A stretch of DNA of 64,000 bases from ZC4RG42 sp003242425 (GTDB lineage Bacteria; Pseudomonadota; Gammaproteobacteria; Burkholderiales; SG8-39): NCBI GenBank assembly GCA_937907425.1, contig CALCIE010000029.1, positions 9,325-73,324 of the forward strand. The letters run 5' to 3'. The notes under the pieces are model-generated. The model was not told where the DNA came from. It worked only from the letters and a program-made list of their open reading frames with translations, and ran no database searches. Numbering within the stretch: the first letter of the stretch is position 1; every line of letters starts with the position of its first letter. Positions 53,236-61,839 of the stretch are shown here, in pieces. Made by a program: the position numbers and the translations under genes.

Positions 53236-53624
53236 CCGGCCGGGGGACAGGCACGCAACGGCGCGCCGCCCAGAGCCTCGCGGATTTCCTCGACCTCGGC
53301 CCGCGTCGCCGCGGAGAGCTGGCGCAACTGCACGTACACCGCGTCGCCTTCCTGGCGCTCGCTGATGGCGGGGGCCGGCCGCAGGGCGGAGAAGCTCTCT
53401 CTCGCGCGTGCAGCATCGGCGGCGGCCAGCGGCCCGATTTCCAGACATGCGCCGGCTCCCGGTTGCAGGGCCGCCACTTCCTGGGGGCTCATCAGCCGGA
53501 TGCGCTCCGGCCGGACCTGTTGGGCAAGCGCCTTGGATTCGTCGCGGGTGCGCTGCGCGTCGTAATCGAGCCAGGCGAGCAGAGCGACGTTCGCCAGCAG
53601 CAGCATCAGCACGACGATCCGCAT
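53232..53624 (-). CDS. SPOR-domain protein, membrane-anchored
   Basis: A 130-residue protein with an N-terminal membrane anchor (MRIVVLMLLLANVALLAWLDY), a charged linker and a C-terminal SPOR-like fold (CLEIGPLAAADAARARESF to YVQLRQLSAATRAEVEEIREALG). SPOR domains bind denuded peptidoglycan at division sites. It overlaps the 3' end of coaX by 19 bases and the convergent rfaE2 end by four. GGGAAGGAGC precedes the ATG. Confidence 0.82.
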   Translation of the reverse strand: MRIVVLMLLLANVALLAWLDYDAQRTRDESKALAQQVRPERIRLMSPQEVAALQPGAGACLEIGPLAAADAARARESFSALRPAPAISERQEGDAVYVQLRQLSAATRAEVEEIREALGGAPLRACPPAG

Positions 53625-54361
53625 CCCTGCGCTCCTTCCCCGCGCATCATCTCCTCGGCCAGCGCCGCCACGCCTTCCAGTACGAGATGTTCGACCTGCA
53701 CGACCGGCATGGTGAGATGCGGGACGAGCGCGTGCGCCCCGCCGCCGGAGATGACGCAGCGCGCCCCGGGCGGCAGTTGCCGGTACATGCGCTCGATCGC
53801 GCCGACCTGGGCATGGATGCAGCCGCTTTCCATGGCATCGGCGGTGTTGCGCGGCAGCTCGCGGTAGTTCCCGCGCGCGAGCGTCAGCGCCGCGGTGTGA
53901 TCCGCAAGCGCGCGCTTCATCAACCCGAGCCCGGGAATGATGAGCCCGCCGCGGAACACGCCGCGCGCATCGAGCACGTCGATGGTGGTGGCGGTGCCCG
54001 CCATCACCACCAGGCATTCGCGCCGTTCGCGCTGCCATGCGGCGACAGCCGCCGCCCAGCGGTCCACGCCGAGCTGGCGCGGGTTCTCGTAATCGTTGAC
54101 TACCCCGCATGCCCGTTCCGCGGCCGCCACCCAGAGCAGCTCAGTCTGCCAGCGGCTCGCCAGATCGATCACCGTCTCGCGCATGGTCGGCCCGGCGACG
54201 TTGGCGATCGCCACGTGCCGCGGCGCCGGGATACGCGCCCAGGCTTCGTAGGCGCGTTCGAGCTCGTCCACCGATGCCGCGCCGAAGTCCGTCCAGCGGC
54301 CGTCGGCGTGCCGCAGGCCCCATTTGATGCGCGAATTGCCGGCGTCGACGGCGAGCATCAT
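53606..54361 (-). CDS. coaX: Type III pantothenate kinase
   Basis: A 251-residue kinase, first step of CoA synthesis. The N-terminal ASKHA phosphate loop is LAVDAGNSRIKWGL. GVDRWAAAVAA and AGTATTIDVLD (conserved Asp) are typical, as is ISGGGAHAL. The ATG at 54361 overlaps the birA stop (ATGA), the usual birA-coaX arrangement. A longer open frame upstream is the antiparallel shadow of birA. Confidence 0.95.
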   Translation of the reverse strand: MMLAVDAGNSRIKWGLRHADGRWTDFGAASVDELERAYEAWARIPAPRHVAIANVAGPTMRETVIDLASRWQTELLWVAAAERACGVVNDYENPRQLGVDRWAAAVAAWQRERRECLVVMAGTATTIDVLDARGVFRGGLIIPGLGLMKRALADHTAALTLARGNYRELPRNTADAMESGCIHAQVGAIERMYRQLPPGARCVISGGGAHALVPHLTMPVVQVEHLVLEGVAALAEEMMRGEGAQGCGSSC

Positions 54362-55326
54362 GCCGCCTCGCGCAGCGAAACTTCGCCTGCATGGAAGCGA
54401 TGCAGGCCGGTTTCCGTTTGCAGCACCAGCGCACCGTCCTCGGCGACATCGCGCGCCCAGCCTTCGACGCTCTCGCGCTCGTTCACGGCCATGCGCACAC
54501 GGCGGTCCTGATAGGCGTGGCGTCGCAGCCACTCGTTCTTGAAGAAGGCCGCGAAGCCCTCGCGTTCGTAGCGCTGCAATGCGCTTTCCAGCTCGCGCAG
54601 CAGGCCTGCGAGCAGCGCGGTGCGCGAAGGCGGCGTGCCGTCCCCGGTGTGCAGATCGGCCAGCGGCCGGCCCACCTGCGCCTGCAACGCGGCATCTGCC
54701 CGCACGTTGAGGCCGACGCCGATCACCAATTCGGTCCGGTCGCCGGCACTGCGCGCCACTTCGACCAGGATGCCGCCGAGCTTCGCGCCATTGCGCATCA
54801 GATCGTTGGGCCATTTCAGTCGCACGTCGCCGAAGCCCAGCGCTTCCAGCGCCCGCGCGCAAGCCACCGCGACGGCGAGCGTGAGACCGCCGAGCGCCTG
54901 CGGCGGCAGCGCGATGCGCCAGGCCATGCTGAACGTGAGGCTCGCGCCGAGCCGGGCATGCCAGCCGTTGCCGCGCCGGCCGCGGCCGGCGGTCTGCAGT
55001 TCGCAGGCCAGCACCCGGCCGTGGACGAAGGGCGCTTCCAGCAAGCGCGCATTGGTCGACGCGCACTGGTCGAGCACCTCGGCGCTCAACGCCGAACCGC
55101 GCGCGCGCAAGTCCGCCTCGAGCGCGGCGGCATCGAGCAGATCGACGGGATCGGCAAGTACAAAAAGATCTCCCGCGCGGCGGATCGCGACGCCTTGCGC
55201 CGCGAGCGCCTGCAGACCCGCTTCCAGCTCCGCATCGCCGAGATTCAAGGCGCGCGACAGCGCCTCACGGGACTGCGGTCCTGCGGTCCGGAAACGGCGG
55301 AGGAGTGCAAAAGCGGAAGGCGGCAC
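54358..55326 (-). CDS. birA: Biotin-[acetyl-CoA-carboxylase] ligase BirA
   Basis: About 322 residues. The N-terminal winged-helix part is LLRRFRTAGPQSREALSRAL. The ligase domain follows with DQCASTNARLLE, the biotinyl-AMP loop TAGRGRRGNGWHA (GRGRxG) and KWPNDLMRNGAKLGGILVE. It is a bifunctional ligase and repressor in other proteobacteria. The start is uncertain: GTG 55326 or GTG 55368. No ribosome site is clear. It is cotranscribed with coaX and the SPOR gene. Confidence 0.92.
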   Translation of the reverse strand: MPPSAFALLRRFRTAGPQSREALSRALNLGDAELEAGLQALAAQGVAIRRAGDLFVLADPVDLLDAAALEADLRARGSALSAEVLDQCASTNARLLEAPFVHGRVLACELQTAGRGRRGNGWHARLGASLTFSMAWRIALPPQALGGLTLAVAVACARALEALGFGDVRLKWPNDLMRNGAKLGGILVEVARSAGDRTELVIGVGLNVRADAALQAQVGRPLADLHTGDGTPPSRTALLAGLLRELESALQRYEREGFAAFFKNEWLRRHAYQDRRVRMAVNERESVEGWARDVAEDGALVLQTETGLHRFHAGEVSLREAA

Positions 55327-55403
55327 GACCAACGGAGACTGAAACGCGGCGGGTGGCGATGGTAGCACGACCCCGCCGCGCTCTTTGCGCGCAGGCGCGC
55401 GCT

Positions 55404-55880
55404 TCAGGAACCCGGATCCATCTGCGACTGCAGATAGTTCTGCAGCCCGACGCTGTCGATGAGCGACAACTGCGTTTCGATCCAGTCGATGTGTTCTTCC
55501 TCGGACTCGAGGATGTCCTCGAACAGCTCGCGCGAGACGTAGTCGCCCACCGATTCGCAATAGGCGATCGCTTCCTTCAACAGCGCGTGACCGTCGCGCT
55601 CGGCCTGCAGGTCGCAGGAGAGCGCTTCCCTGACGTCCTCGCCGATGAGCAGCTTGCCCAGATCCTGCAGATTCGGCAGCCCTTCGAGGAACAGGATGCG
55701 TTTGATCAGCGCATCCGCATGCTTCATCTCGTCGATGGATTCCCCGTACTCGTGCTTGGCAAGCTTGTGGAAGCCCCAGTTGTCGAACATCCGCGCATGC
55801 AGGAAGTACTGATTGATGGCGGTGAGTTCGTTCTTGAGGGCCTGGTTGAGGTATTGGATGACGCGCTGATCGCCTTTCAT
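55404..55880 (-). CDS. bfr: Bacterioferritin
   Basis: A 158-residue iron-storage protein of 24-mer type. Diiron ligands are present (E in LKNELTAINQYF, E-x-x-H in GESIDEMKHAD, E and E-x-x-H in LESEEEHIDW). The haem-ligating Met is in IDEMKHADAL (Met52 in the family). ATG 55880 (MKGDQRVIQYLNQ) is the usual start. It follows bfd on the same strand with 141 bp between. Confidence 0.96.
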   Translation of the reverse strand: MKGDQRVIQYLNQALKNELTAINQYFLHARMFDNWGFHKLAKHEYGESIDEMKHADALIKRILFLEGLPNLQDLGKLLIGEDVREALSCDLQAERDGHALLKEAIAYCESVGDYVSRELFEDILESEEEHIDWIETQLSLIDSVGLQNYLQSQMDPGS

Positions 55881-56021
55881 GGGAATCACTCGCTCGAATG
55901 CCGCGCGCGGGCGCGGCGTTGAACTATGGCACGGATCGGCGATGAAGCCGGACAGCGGGGAAGATAGCACGCACGCCTGCGCGACGCAGCACGCGCGAGA
56001 ACACGACAGCGCGGGAAGGGA

Positions 56022-56210
56022 TTAAGCGGCTTCGAGCAGGTTGCTCGCCGCGACGTGCTCCTGCAGCACCCGATCGGCGGCCTCGGCGCAACGGCCGCAG
56101 CAGGTCGCCACGCCGAGCACGTCACTCAGCTCGCCGAGGGTAGTCGCCCCCAGATCGGCGCATTGGCGGATTTCGCGATCGGTCACGGCATTGCAGACGC
56201 ACACGTACAT
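56022..56210 (-). CDS. bfd: Bacterioferritin-associated ferredoxin
   Basis: A 62-residue [2Fe-2S] protein. Ligands C-x-C in YVCVCNAVTD and C-x-x-C in ATCCGRCAE match Bfd, which delivers electrons to release iron from bacterioferritin. The ATG at 56210 is preferred; the open frame upstream contains the Fur box. The base run before the ATG (GTGCCCCCTC) lacks a Shine-Dalgarno sequence, which is unusual for so short a gene. Confidence 0.95.
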   Translation of the reverse strand: MYVCVCNAVTDREIRQCADLGATTLGELSDVLGVATCCGRCAEAADRVLQEHVAASNLLEAA

Positions 56211-56236
56211 GAGGGGGCACCGGCGAATGAGAGTAG

Positions 56237-56255
56237 AAATGCGAATGATTATCAT
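56237..56255 (-). promoter_or_regulatory. Fur box upstream of bfd
   Basis: AAATGCGAATGATTATCAT matches the Fur consensus (GATAATGATAATCATTATC) strongly in its right two thirds, about 30 bp before the bfd ATG. It predicts iron repression of bfd, as in other proteobacteria. Confidence 0.82.
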
Positions 56256-56347
56256 CAAGCTCGCTAACGAACGCAAGCGTTGTTTCCAAGTCCGGTATTT
56301 ACGCACAAGAGCCCACTAAGCCATTGAGGGAATTACATCCTCTGCCC

Positions 56348-56376
56348 TTGACAGCACAAATGAGAATGGTTATCGT
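56348..56376 (+). promoter_or_regulatory. Fur-controlled promoter of the hemP-tonB-exbBD operon
   Basis: A -35 TTGACA (56348-56353) and a -10 TATCGT (56371-56376) are 17 bp apart. A Fur box AAATGAGAATGGTTATCGT (56358-56376) fills the spacer and covers the -10, so Fur binding would block RNA polymerase. The expected transcript start (about 56383) is only a few bases before the hemP ATG. Confidence 0.82.
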
Positions 56377-56385
56377 TTGCTCACG

Positions 56386-56568
56386 ATGGATACGAAGGCT
56401 GCTCAAACAAGGCCTGATGAGACCCAGCCGCGCGCGGACGCGGCGCAGCCGCCACGCGTGAACAGCCGCTCGCTCCTGGGCGAACGCGGCGAACTGGTCA
56501 TCGAACATGCCGGCCGCGAATACCGGCTGCGCATCACACAGAACGGGAAACTGATCCTCACCGCTTGA
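56386..56568 (+). CDS. hemP: Hemin uptake protein HemP
   Basis: A 60-residue protein. The conserved C-terminal half is SRSLLGERGELVIEHAGREYRLRITQNGKLILTA, split here (SRSLLGERG... YRLRITQNGKLILT). HemP/HmuP acts in expression of haem uptake in several betaproteobacteria. The ATG at 56386 is three bases after the predicted transcript start, so the mRNA may be nearly leaderless. A TTG at 56377 or a GTG at 56458 are alternatives. It heads the tonB-exbB-exbD set. Confidence 0.85.
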   Translation: MDTKAAQTRPDETQPRADAAQPPRVNSRSLLGERGELVIEHAGREYRLRITQNGKLILTA

Positions 56569-56612
56569 GCATTTGGGCGCGCGGCGGTCAGCCACACGGA
56601 GAGATTAGGACG

Positions 56613-57317
56613 GTGTCGCTCGCATCACTGGCTCGGCCACGGCCGCCACGCACCCGTGTCCCGGGTCTGGCGGTGGCGGTCGCCCTGCATGCAGCGCTGG
56701 GCGCCCTGCTCTACCACGGCCATCAGGCGGCCAGCCTCGCGCGAAGCACCAGCGTGCCGATCATGGTGAGCTTCATCACCCCCGAGCCGGTGGTGCCGCC
56801 CAAGCCCCAGCCGCCGCAGCCGGTCGTCGAACCGAAGCCCGCGCCCAAGCAAGCCGTCAAGCCCAAGCCCAAGCCGGCCGAGAAGCCCGTCATCGCGAGC
56901 AAGAGTCCCGAGCCTGCGCCTTTCGCTGCGCCCGAACCCGAGCCGGAGCCGGAACCGGTGGCCGAACAGGCGCCGCCGCCCGCGCCGCCTGCGGCACCGG
57001 CCCCCGCCGTGGCTGACGCGCCGGTCCAGACGGCGCCGCCGCGCTTCAACGCCGACTATCTGCAGAACCCCAAGCCGCCTTATCCCAACCTCTCCCGCCG
57101 CCTGCAGGAGGAAGGCACGGTGGTACTGCGCGTCTACGTCTCGCCGAACGGTCTGCCCGAGCAGGTCGAAGTCAGCAAATCGAGCGGCTATGCCCGTCTC
57201 GACGAATCCGCACTCAACACCGTCAGGAAGTACTGGAAGTTCGTGCCTGCCCGGCGCGGCGACACACCGGTCGGCGGGTGGGTGCTGGTCCCCATCGCAT
57301 TCACCCTCGAAGGATAA
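56613..57317 (+). CDS. tonB: Energy transducer TonB
   Basis: About 234 residues. An N-terminal membrane anchor (VPGLAVAVALHAALGALLYHG) carries the conserved His of the TonB anchor. A periplasm-spanning region of Lys-Pro and Glu-Pro repeats (roughly residues 60-130) follows, and then the C-terminal TonB domain (YPNLSRRLQEEGTVVLRVYVSPNG to AFTLEG) that contacts receptor TonB boxes. The start is a GTG at 56613 after GGAGAGATTAGG. It is followed by exbB 8 bp later. Confidence 0.93.
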   Translation: MSLASLARPRPPRTRVPGLAVAVALHAALGALLYHGHQAASLARSTSVPIMVSFITPEPVVPPKPQPPQPVVEPKPAPKQAVKPKPKPAEKPVIASKSPEPAPFAAPEPEPEPEPVAEQAPPPAPPAAPAPAVADAPVQTAPPRFNADYLQNPKPPYPNLSRRLQEEGTVVLRVYVSPNGLPEQVEVSKSSGYARLDESALNTVRKYWKFVPARRGDTPVGGWVLVPIAFTLEG

Positions 57318-57325
57318 GAAGTCTC

Positions 57326-58072
57326 ATGGATTTGCAACAAAGCTACGGCTTCGCACACTTTCTTTCCCAGACCGACGCCGTCGGCAAGAGCCTGTTCGTC
57401 GTGCTACTGCTGATGTCGCTCGCGACCTGGTACCTCATCGTGGCCAAGGGTCTGCAGGTTTTCCTCACCCGCCGGCGCAGCGCGCGTTTCCTCGACACCT
57501 TCTGGAGCATGCCTTCGCTCAACGCGGTCGAGCGCCATCTCGAGCAGCATCATCCCGACGAGCCCTTTTCGCACTTGGCCTACCATGCCATCGTCGCCGC
57601 CCGCCATCACGCCCGCCACGGCGTCAACCGGCTCGATGAGGCGGGCTCCAAATCGGAATTCCTCACGCGCTCCATGCGGCGCGTGATCGACGAAGAGACC
57701 GCGCGCCTCGAATGGGGGCTCACCGTGCTGGCCTCGGTCGGCAGTACCGCGCCCTTCGTCGGCCTGTTCGGCACGGTGTGGGGCGTCTATCACGCCCTGG
57801 TCGCGATCGGCATCTCCGGTCAGGGCACGCTCGACAAGGTAGCCGGTCCCGTGGGCGAGGCGCTGATCATGACCGGCGCCGGGCTTGCCGTCGCCATTCC
57901 CGCAGTGCTCGCCTACAACGCCTTCGTGCGTTCGAACCGCATGGTGCTGGCAAAGCTCGACGCCTTCGCCCACGACCTCTACTCCTTTCTCACCACCGGC
58001 GCGCACTTCGAAGCGGAAACCGCCAACGGCAACCGCCGCACGCAGCCGCAAGTCGTGAAAGGAGCCGCCTGA
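57326..58072 (+). CDS. exbB: ExbB, proton-channel subunit of the TonB system
   Basis: A 248-residue TolQ/ExbB family protein with three membrane helices (about 22-42, 125-148 and 168-192). The conserved part ASVGSTAPFVGLFGTVWGVYHAL opens the second. It forms the pentameric channel with ExbD that energises TonB. The ATG at 57326 (MDLQQSYGFAHFL) follows AGGATAAG. The stop overlaps the exbD start (TGATG). Confidence 0.95.
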   Translation: MDLQQSYGFAHFLSQTDAVGKSLFVVLLLMSLATWYLIVAKGLQVFLTRRRSARFLDTFWSMPSLNAVERHLEQHHPDEPFSHLAYHAIVAARHHARHGVNRLDEAGSKSEFLTRSMRRVIDEETARLEWGLTVLASVGSTAPFVGLFGTVWGVYHALVAIGISGQGTLDKVAGPVGEALIMTGAGLAVAIPAVLAYNAFVRSNRMVLAKLDAFAHDLYSFLTTGAHFEAETANGNRRTQPQVVKGAA

Positions 58073-58497
58073 TGGCCTTCGGCAGCTTCGACAGCCACGG
58101 CGGCGCCAGCCGCGTGCAATCCGAGATCAACATGGTGCCGTTGATCGACGTGATGCTGGTGCTGCTCGTCATCTTCCTCGTCACGGCGCCGCTGCTTACG
58201 CACTCGGTGAAGATCGATCTGCCACGCGCTTCCAGCACGCCGAACGAAAGCAAGGCCGAAAACGTTTCGCTGTCCATCGACGCCGACGGCACGCTTTACT
58301 GGAACAACGAACGCATCGGCCGCGAAGAGCTGAAACGGCGCCTCGCCGTCATGGCACAGACCACCCCGGAAGCGGAGCTGCATCTGCGCGCCGACAAGAC
58401 CACGCAATACCAGGTCCTCGCGGAAGTGATGGCGGACGCCGCAGCCGCGGGCGTGAAGAAGATCGGCTTCGTCTCCGATCCGAGCACGAAGCAGTAA
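58072..58497 (+). CDS. exbD: ExbD, peptidoglycan-side subunit of the TonB system
   Basis: A 141-residue protein with a single membrane helix carrying the essential Asp in INMVPLIDVMLVLLVIFLV and a periplasmic domain (SLSIDADGTLYWNNERI). The start overlaps the exbB stop. After it comes a 115-bp gap with a hairpin before the receptor gene. Confidence 0.95.
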   Translation: MAFGSFDSHGGASRVQSEINMVPLIDVMLVLLVIFLVTAPLLTHSVKIDLPRASSTPNESKAENVSLSIDADGTLYWNNERIGREELKRRLAVMAQTTPEAELHLRADKTTQYQVLAEVMADAAAAGVKKIGFVSDPSTKQ

Positions 58498-58576
58498 AAG
58501 CGGAACCTGATCTCTCGGTAGCCAGCGACAAGCCAGCCACCCATAAAGGAGTTCAAAACTTGAAGCAATGATCGAC

Positions 58577-58607
58577 CACCGACGGCGGACGTCGGTGTTT
58601 AGGGAGG
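58577..58607 (+). promoter_or_regulatory. Leader stem-loop abutting the ribosome site of the first TonB receptor gene
   Basis: CACCGAC-GGCGGAC-GTCGGTG (58577-58597) is followed by TTT and then the AGGGAGG ribosome site of the receptor gene. It could be a weak terminator after exbD or a structure influencing translation. No riboswitch class is recognised. Confidence 0.45.
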
Positions 58608-58612
58608 ACTAT

Positions 58613-60661
58613 ATGTACAGCCGTACGTCAGTCGTCGCGCTTCTCGTCGCGGGCACCTTTGCGAGCTGCGCGCATGCGCAGCAGGCCGACGCCCCCGCCG
58701 ACGCCCGGGAGCTGGAAAAAATCATCGTCACGGGCGAAAAGGTCGAGCGCCCGCTGGAAGACACCGCCCCGAGCGTGCACGTGCTCGACCAGCGCGCTCT
58801 GATCGAGAATCCTTCGCTCAGCACGACCAACACCGTGCTGGAAGGCATCCCCAACCTCACTTCGACCGGCACCGGCAATCTGGCACCCGCCGTCCGCGGT
58901 GTGGACGGCACCGGCCCCACCGAAGGCATCGGCGCCTTCATCGCGGGCACCCGCCCGCGTCTCGGCCTGCAAATCGACGGACGTTCCGCCCATTACAACG
59001 AGGTGGTGTTCGGCGACTTCTCCACCTGGGACGTCAAGCAGATCGAAGTCTTCCGCGGCGCACAGAGTCTGCTGCAGGGGCGCAACACCATCGCCGGCAC
59101 GGTGGTCCTCAAATCGAACGATCCCGTCTTCGAGCGTGAGATCGGCGGCCGGGTCATGGCCGGCAGCCACGGCCAGCGTCAATACGCGGCGGTGCTCAAC
59201 GCGCCGCTGGCGGACAACGAAGCGGCGTTCCGTCTGGCCGTGGACCGCCAGCGCTACGACAGCTTCGTGCACGGCATGCAGGCCTATGCCGGCGTCGGCG
59301 ATCCGGGCGAGTACGAATCCACGACGCTGCGCGGCAAGCTCCTGCTCAAGCCGAGCGCGCTGCCCGACTTCACGACCCTCTTCACCTTCGCGCACACCGA
59401 TCACCTCGGCCCGCAAAGCGAACACGTGGTGCGTCCCTTCCGGAAGAAGAACGCCGCCTATCCCGAGATGAACACGTTCCGGACGCGCACCAACAGCGGC
59501 GTGCTCGACTCGACCTGGCGGCTCTCGGATCTCCTCAGCTTCGAGAACCGGATTTCGCTTTCGGACTTCGCCGTCATGCGGACCGCGCCGCCGGGAGGCG
59601 GAAACCTGCGCATCGACGGCAAGGACTTCGCCATAGAACCGCGCCTGGTCTTCGACGGCAGGACGACGAGTGGCTTCGTCGGCGCCTATTACTTCCACGC
59701 CAAGCAGGACGAGTTCATCGACATCGGCAACTCCATCTTCGACGACAAGACTTCGACCGTGGCCGTGTACGGCGAAATGACCCGCGCGCTGAACCGCGAT
59801 TTGAAGCTGACGCTCGGCGCGCGCTACGAGGAAGAGCGCCGTCGTCGCGAAGGCGCGCTGATGGTCTGGGCGGTCGATCTGAACGAGACCTACCGCGCCT
59901 TCCTGCCCAAGGCGGTGCTGTCGTGGCAGGCGGCCGAAGGCCTGACCTTGGGCGCGGGCGTCTCGCGCGGTTTCAACGCGGGCGGCGCCGGCATCACGCT
60001 GTTTGCGCCCTTCACCGCCTTCGAATTCGATCCCGAATACGTCTGGACCTACGAAGGCTTCGCGCGTGCCGCCTTCCTGGGCGGAAAACTGCAGCTCACG
60101 GGCAACGTGTTCTACAGCGACTACAAGAACATGCAATTGCCCTTCGACCTCAACCCGGACCCCGCCGCGTGGGCCACCGTCATCCGCAACGCCGACCGCG
60201 CCGAGACCTACGGCGCGGAAATCGGCCTGACCTGGCAGCCGACCCGCGCGCTGCGCCTGAACGCCGAAATCGGCCTGCTGCGGACGCGCATCCGGGAGTT
60301 CGACAACAACGCGGAAATGGAAGGCAACGAGCTGGCGCGTTCTCCGGCACTGACGGCGGCGTTCGGCGTGCAGTACCGTCATACCAGCGGCGTCGAAGTC
60401 GGCGTCAACGCGCGCTACTCCCAAAGCTACTACTCGGAAGTGATGAACTTCTCGCGCGGAAAGGTCGATCCTTACTGGATCGTGAACGCCAGGCTCGGCT
60501 ACAACCTCCGCGAGTACCGGCTGTTCGCGTTCGTGAACAACCTCTTCGACGAAGACAGCCCGGTGCTGATCGAAGCGGATCCGGCGAACCCCGCTGCGGC
60601 CGACACGGCGCTGTTGCCGCGTCCCCGCATGGTGGGCGTCGGGCTGGAAGCGTGGTTCTGA
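58613..60661 (+). CDS. TonB-dependent outer-membrane receptor
   Basis: A 682-residue receptor. It has a signal peptide (MYSRTSVVALLVAGTFASCAHAQ), a likely TonB box in ELEKIIVTGEKV, a plug domain (about 50-170, with DVKQIEVFRGAQSLLQGRNTIAG) and a 22-strand barrel ending in GVGLEAWF with terminal Phe. It lies downstream of tonB-exbBD in the Fur-controlled block, and with the PepSY protein it suggests siderophore or haem-iron uptake. The ligand is not evident; no FRAP/NPDL haem-receptor motif was seen. Confidence 0.9.
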   Translation: MYSRTSVVALLVAGTFASCAHAQQADAPADARELEKIIVTGEKVERPLEDTAPSVHVLDQRALIENPSLSTTNTVLEGIPNLTSTGTGNLAPAVRGVDGTGPTEGIGAFIAGTRPRLGLQIDGRSAHYNEVVFGDFSTWDVKQIEVFRGAQSLLQGRNTIAGTVVLKSNDPVFEREIGGRVMAGSHGQRQYAAVLNAPLADNEAAFRLAVDRQRYDSFVHGMQAYAGVGDPGEYESTTLRGKLLLKPSALPDFTTLFTFAHTDHLGPQSEHVVRPFRKKNAAYPEMNTFRTRTNSGVLDSTWRLSDLLSFENRISLSDFAVMRTAPPGGGNLRIDGKDFAIEPRLVFDGRTTSGFVGAYYFHAKQDEFIDIGNSIFDDKTSTVAVYGEMTRALNRDLKLTLGARYEEERRRREGALMVWAVDLNETYRAFLPKAVLSWQAAEGLTLGAGVSRGFNAGGAGITLFAPFTAFEFDPEYVWTYEGFARAAFLGGKLQLTGNVFYSDYKNMQLPFDLNPDPAAWATVIRNADRAETYGAEIGLTWQPTRALRLNAEIGLLRTRIREFDNNAEMEGNELARSPALTAAFGVQYRHTSGVEVGVNARYSQSYYSEVMNFSRGKVDPYWIVNARLGYNLREYRLFAFVNNLFDEDSPVLIEADPANPAAADTALLPRPRMVGVGLEAWF

Positions 60662-60675
60662 TCGAGGAATAAGCG

Positions 60676-61839
60676 ATGACCGCCAAATCCCTCCGTGCCT
60701 GGGCCTGGGTGCACAAATGGAGCAGCCTGATCTGCACGCTCTTCATGCTGCTCCTCTGCATCACCGGCCTGCCGCTGATCTTCCATCACGAGATCGGGCA
60801 TCTGCTCGGCACGGAGGTGGAGGCGCCGGAAATGCCGGCCGGCACGCCCTACGCCAGCCTCGACAAGGTGCTGGAAACGGCGAAAGCGCAACATCCCGGT
60901 CTGGTGCCGCAGTTCCTGTTCCGCGAGGAGGACGAAACCGACCTGTGGATGTTCCGTTTCGGCAGGACGGCGCTGCCCACGGACGAGGACAAGTTCGTCG
61001 CGGTCGACGCGCGCACGGCCGAGTTGCTGAAGGAGCCCAAGTTCAACGAGGGCTTCATCTACCTCATGTTCAAGCTGCACGTCGATCTGTTCGCGGGTAT
61101 GGCGGGCACGCTCTTCCTCGGTTTCATGGGGTTGCTGCTGGTGATCGCGATCGTGTCGGGCGTGGTGCTCTACGCGCCCTTCATGCGCAAGCTGGAGTTC
61201 GGCACCGTGCGCCGCAACCAGTCTGCACGGCTGAAATGGCTGGATCTGCACAACCTGCTCGGCATCGTGACGCTCGCCTGGCTGTTCGTGGTCGGGCTCA
61301 CCGGCGTGATCAACACGCTGGCGCAGCCCCTCACCGCGCTGTGGCGTTTCGATCAGGTGAGCGAAATGATCGCGCCCTACCAGGGGCAGCCGCCCGTCAC
61401 CGAGCCCGGCTCGCTCGATGCGGCGGTGCGCGCGGCGCAGGCGCTGGAACCGGACATGCACGTCAGCTTCGTCGCCTTTCCCGGCACCAACTTCGCGAGC
61501 CCCTACCACTACGGGGTCTTCATGCGCGGCAACGAGCCGCTCACTGCCCGTCTGTTCAAGCCCGTGCTCGTCGATGCGCGCACCGCGGAAGTGACCGACA
61601 GCCGCGAACTGCCGTGGTACATCACCACCCTGCTCATCTCGCAGCCGCTGCATTTCGGCGATTACGGCGGCACGCCGATGCAAATCCTCTGGGCCCTGCT
61701 CGATCTCATGAGCATTGTCGTGTTGTGGAGCGGGCTGGTGCTGTGGTGGCGTCGCCGCAGACAGCCGCTGGAAGCCATCGCGCGCGAAGCCGAGGCCGAA
61801 ATCGAATCCGGGCTCGTGACGGCGAAGGAGTCGATATGA
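60676..61839 (+). CDS. PepSY-associated membrane protein (PiuB/FhuF-reductase-like)
   Basis: A 387-residue protein with four or five membrane helices: an N-terminal one (SLICTLFMLLLCITGLPLIFHHEIGH), a pair around 140-170 and 195-225, and a C-terminal one (MSIVVLWSGLVLWWRRRR). A PepSY-type periplasmic segment lies between. His pairs in the helices (VHKW, HHEIGH, DLHNLLG) could bind haem, and relatives are thought to reduce ferric siderophores at the inner membrane. It sits 14 bases downstream of the receptor gene and overlaps the next gene (ATGA). Confidence 0.86.
   Translation: MTAKSLRAWAWVHKWSSLICTLFMLLLCITGLPLIFHHEIGHLLGTEVEAPEMPAGTPYASLDKVLETAKAQHPGLVPQFLFREEDETDLWMFRFGRTALPTDEDKFVAVDARTAELLKEPKFNEGFIYLMFKLHVDLFAGMAGTLFLGFMGLLLVIAIVSGVVLYAPFMRKLEFGTVRRNQSARLKWLDLHNLLGIVTLAWLFVVGLTGVINTLAQPLTALWRFDQVSEMIAPYQGQPPVTEPGSLDAAVRAAQALEPDMHVSFVAFPGTNFASPYHYGVFMRGNEPLTARLFKPVLVDARTAEVTDSRELPWYITTLLISQPLHFGDYGGTPMQILWALLDLMSIVVLWSGLVLWWRRRRQPLEAIAREAEAEIESGLVTAKESI

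Noticed and set aside
56837..57020. Tandem repeat or recent expansion in the Pro-rich part of tonB
   Set aside because: Lys-Pro and Glu-Pro runs are the normal periplasm-spanning spacer of TonB.
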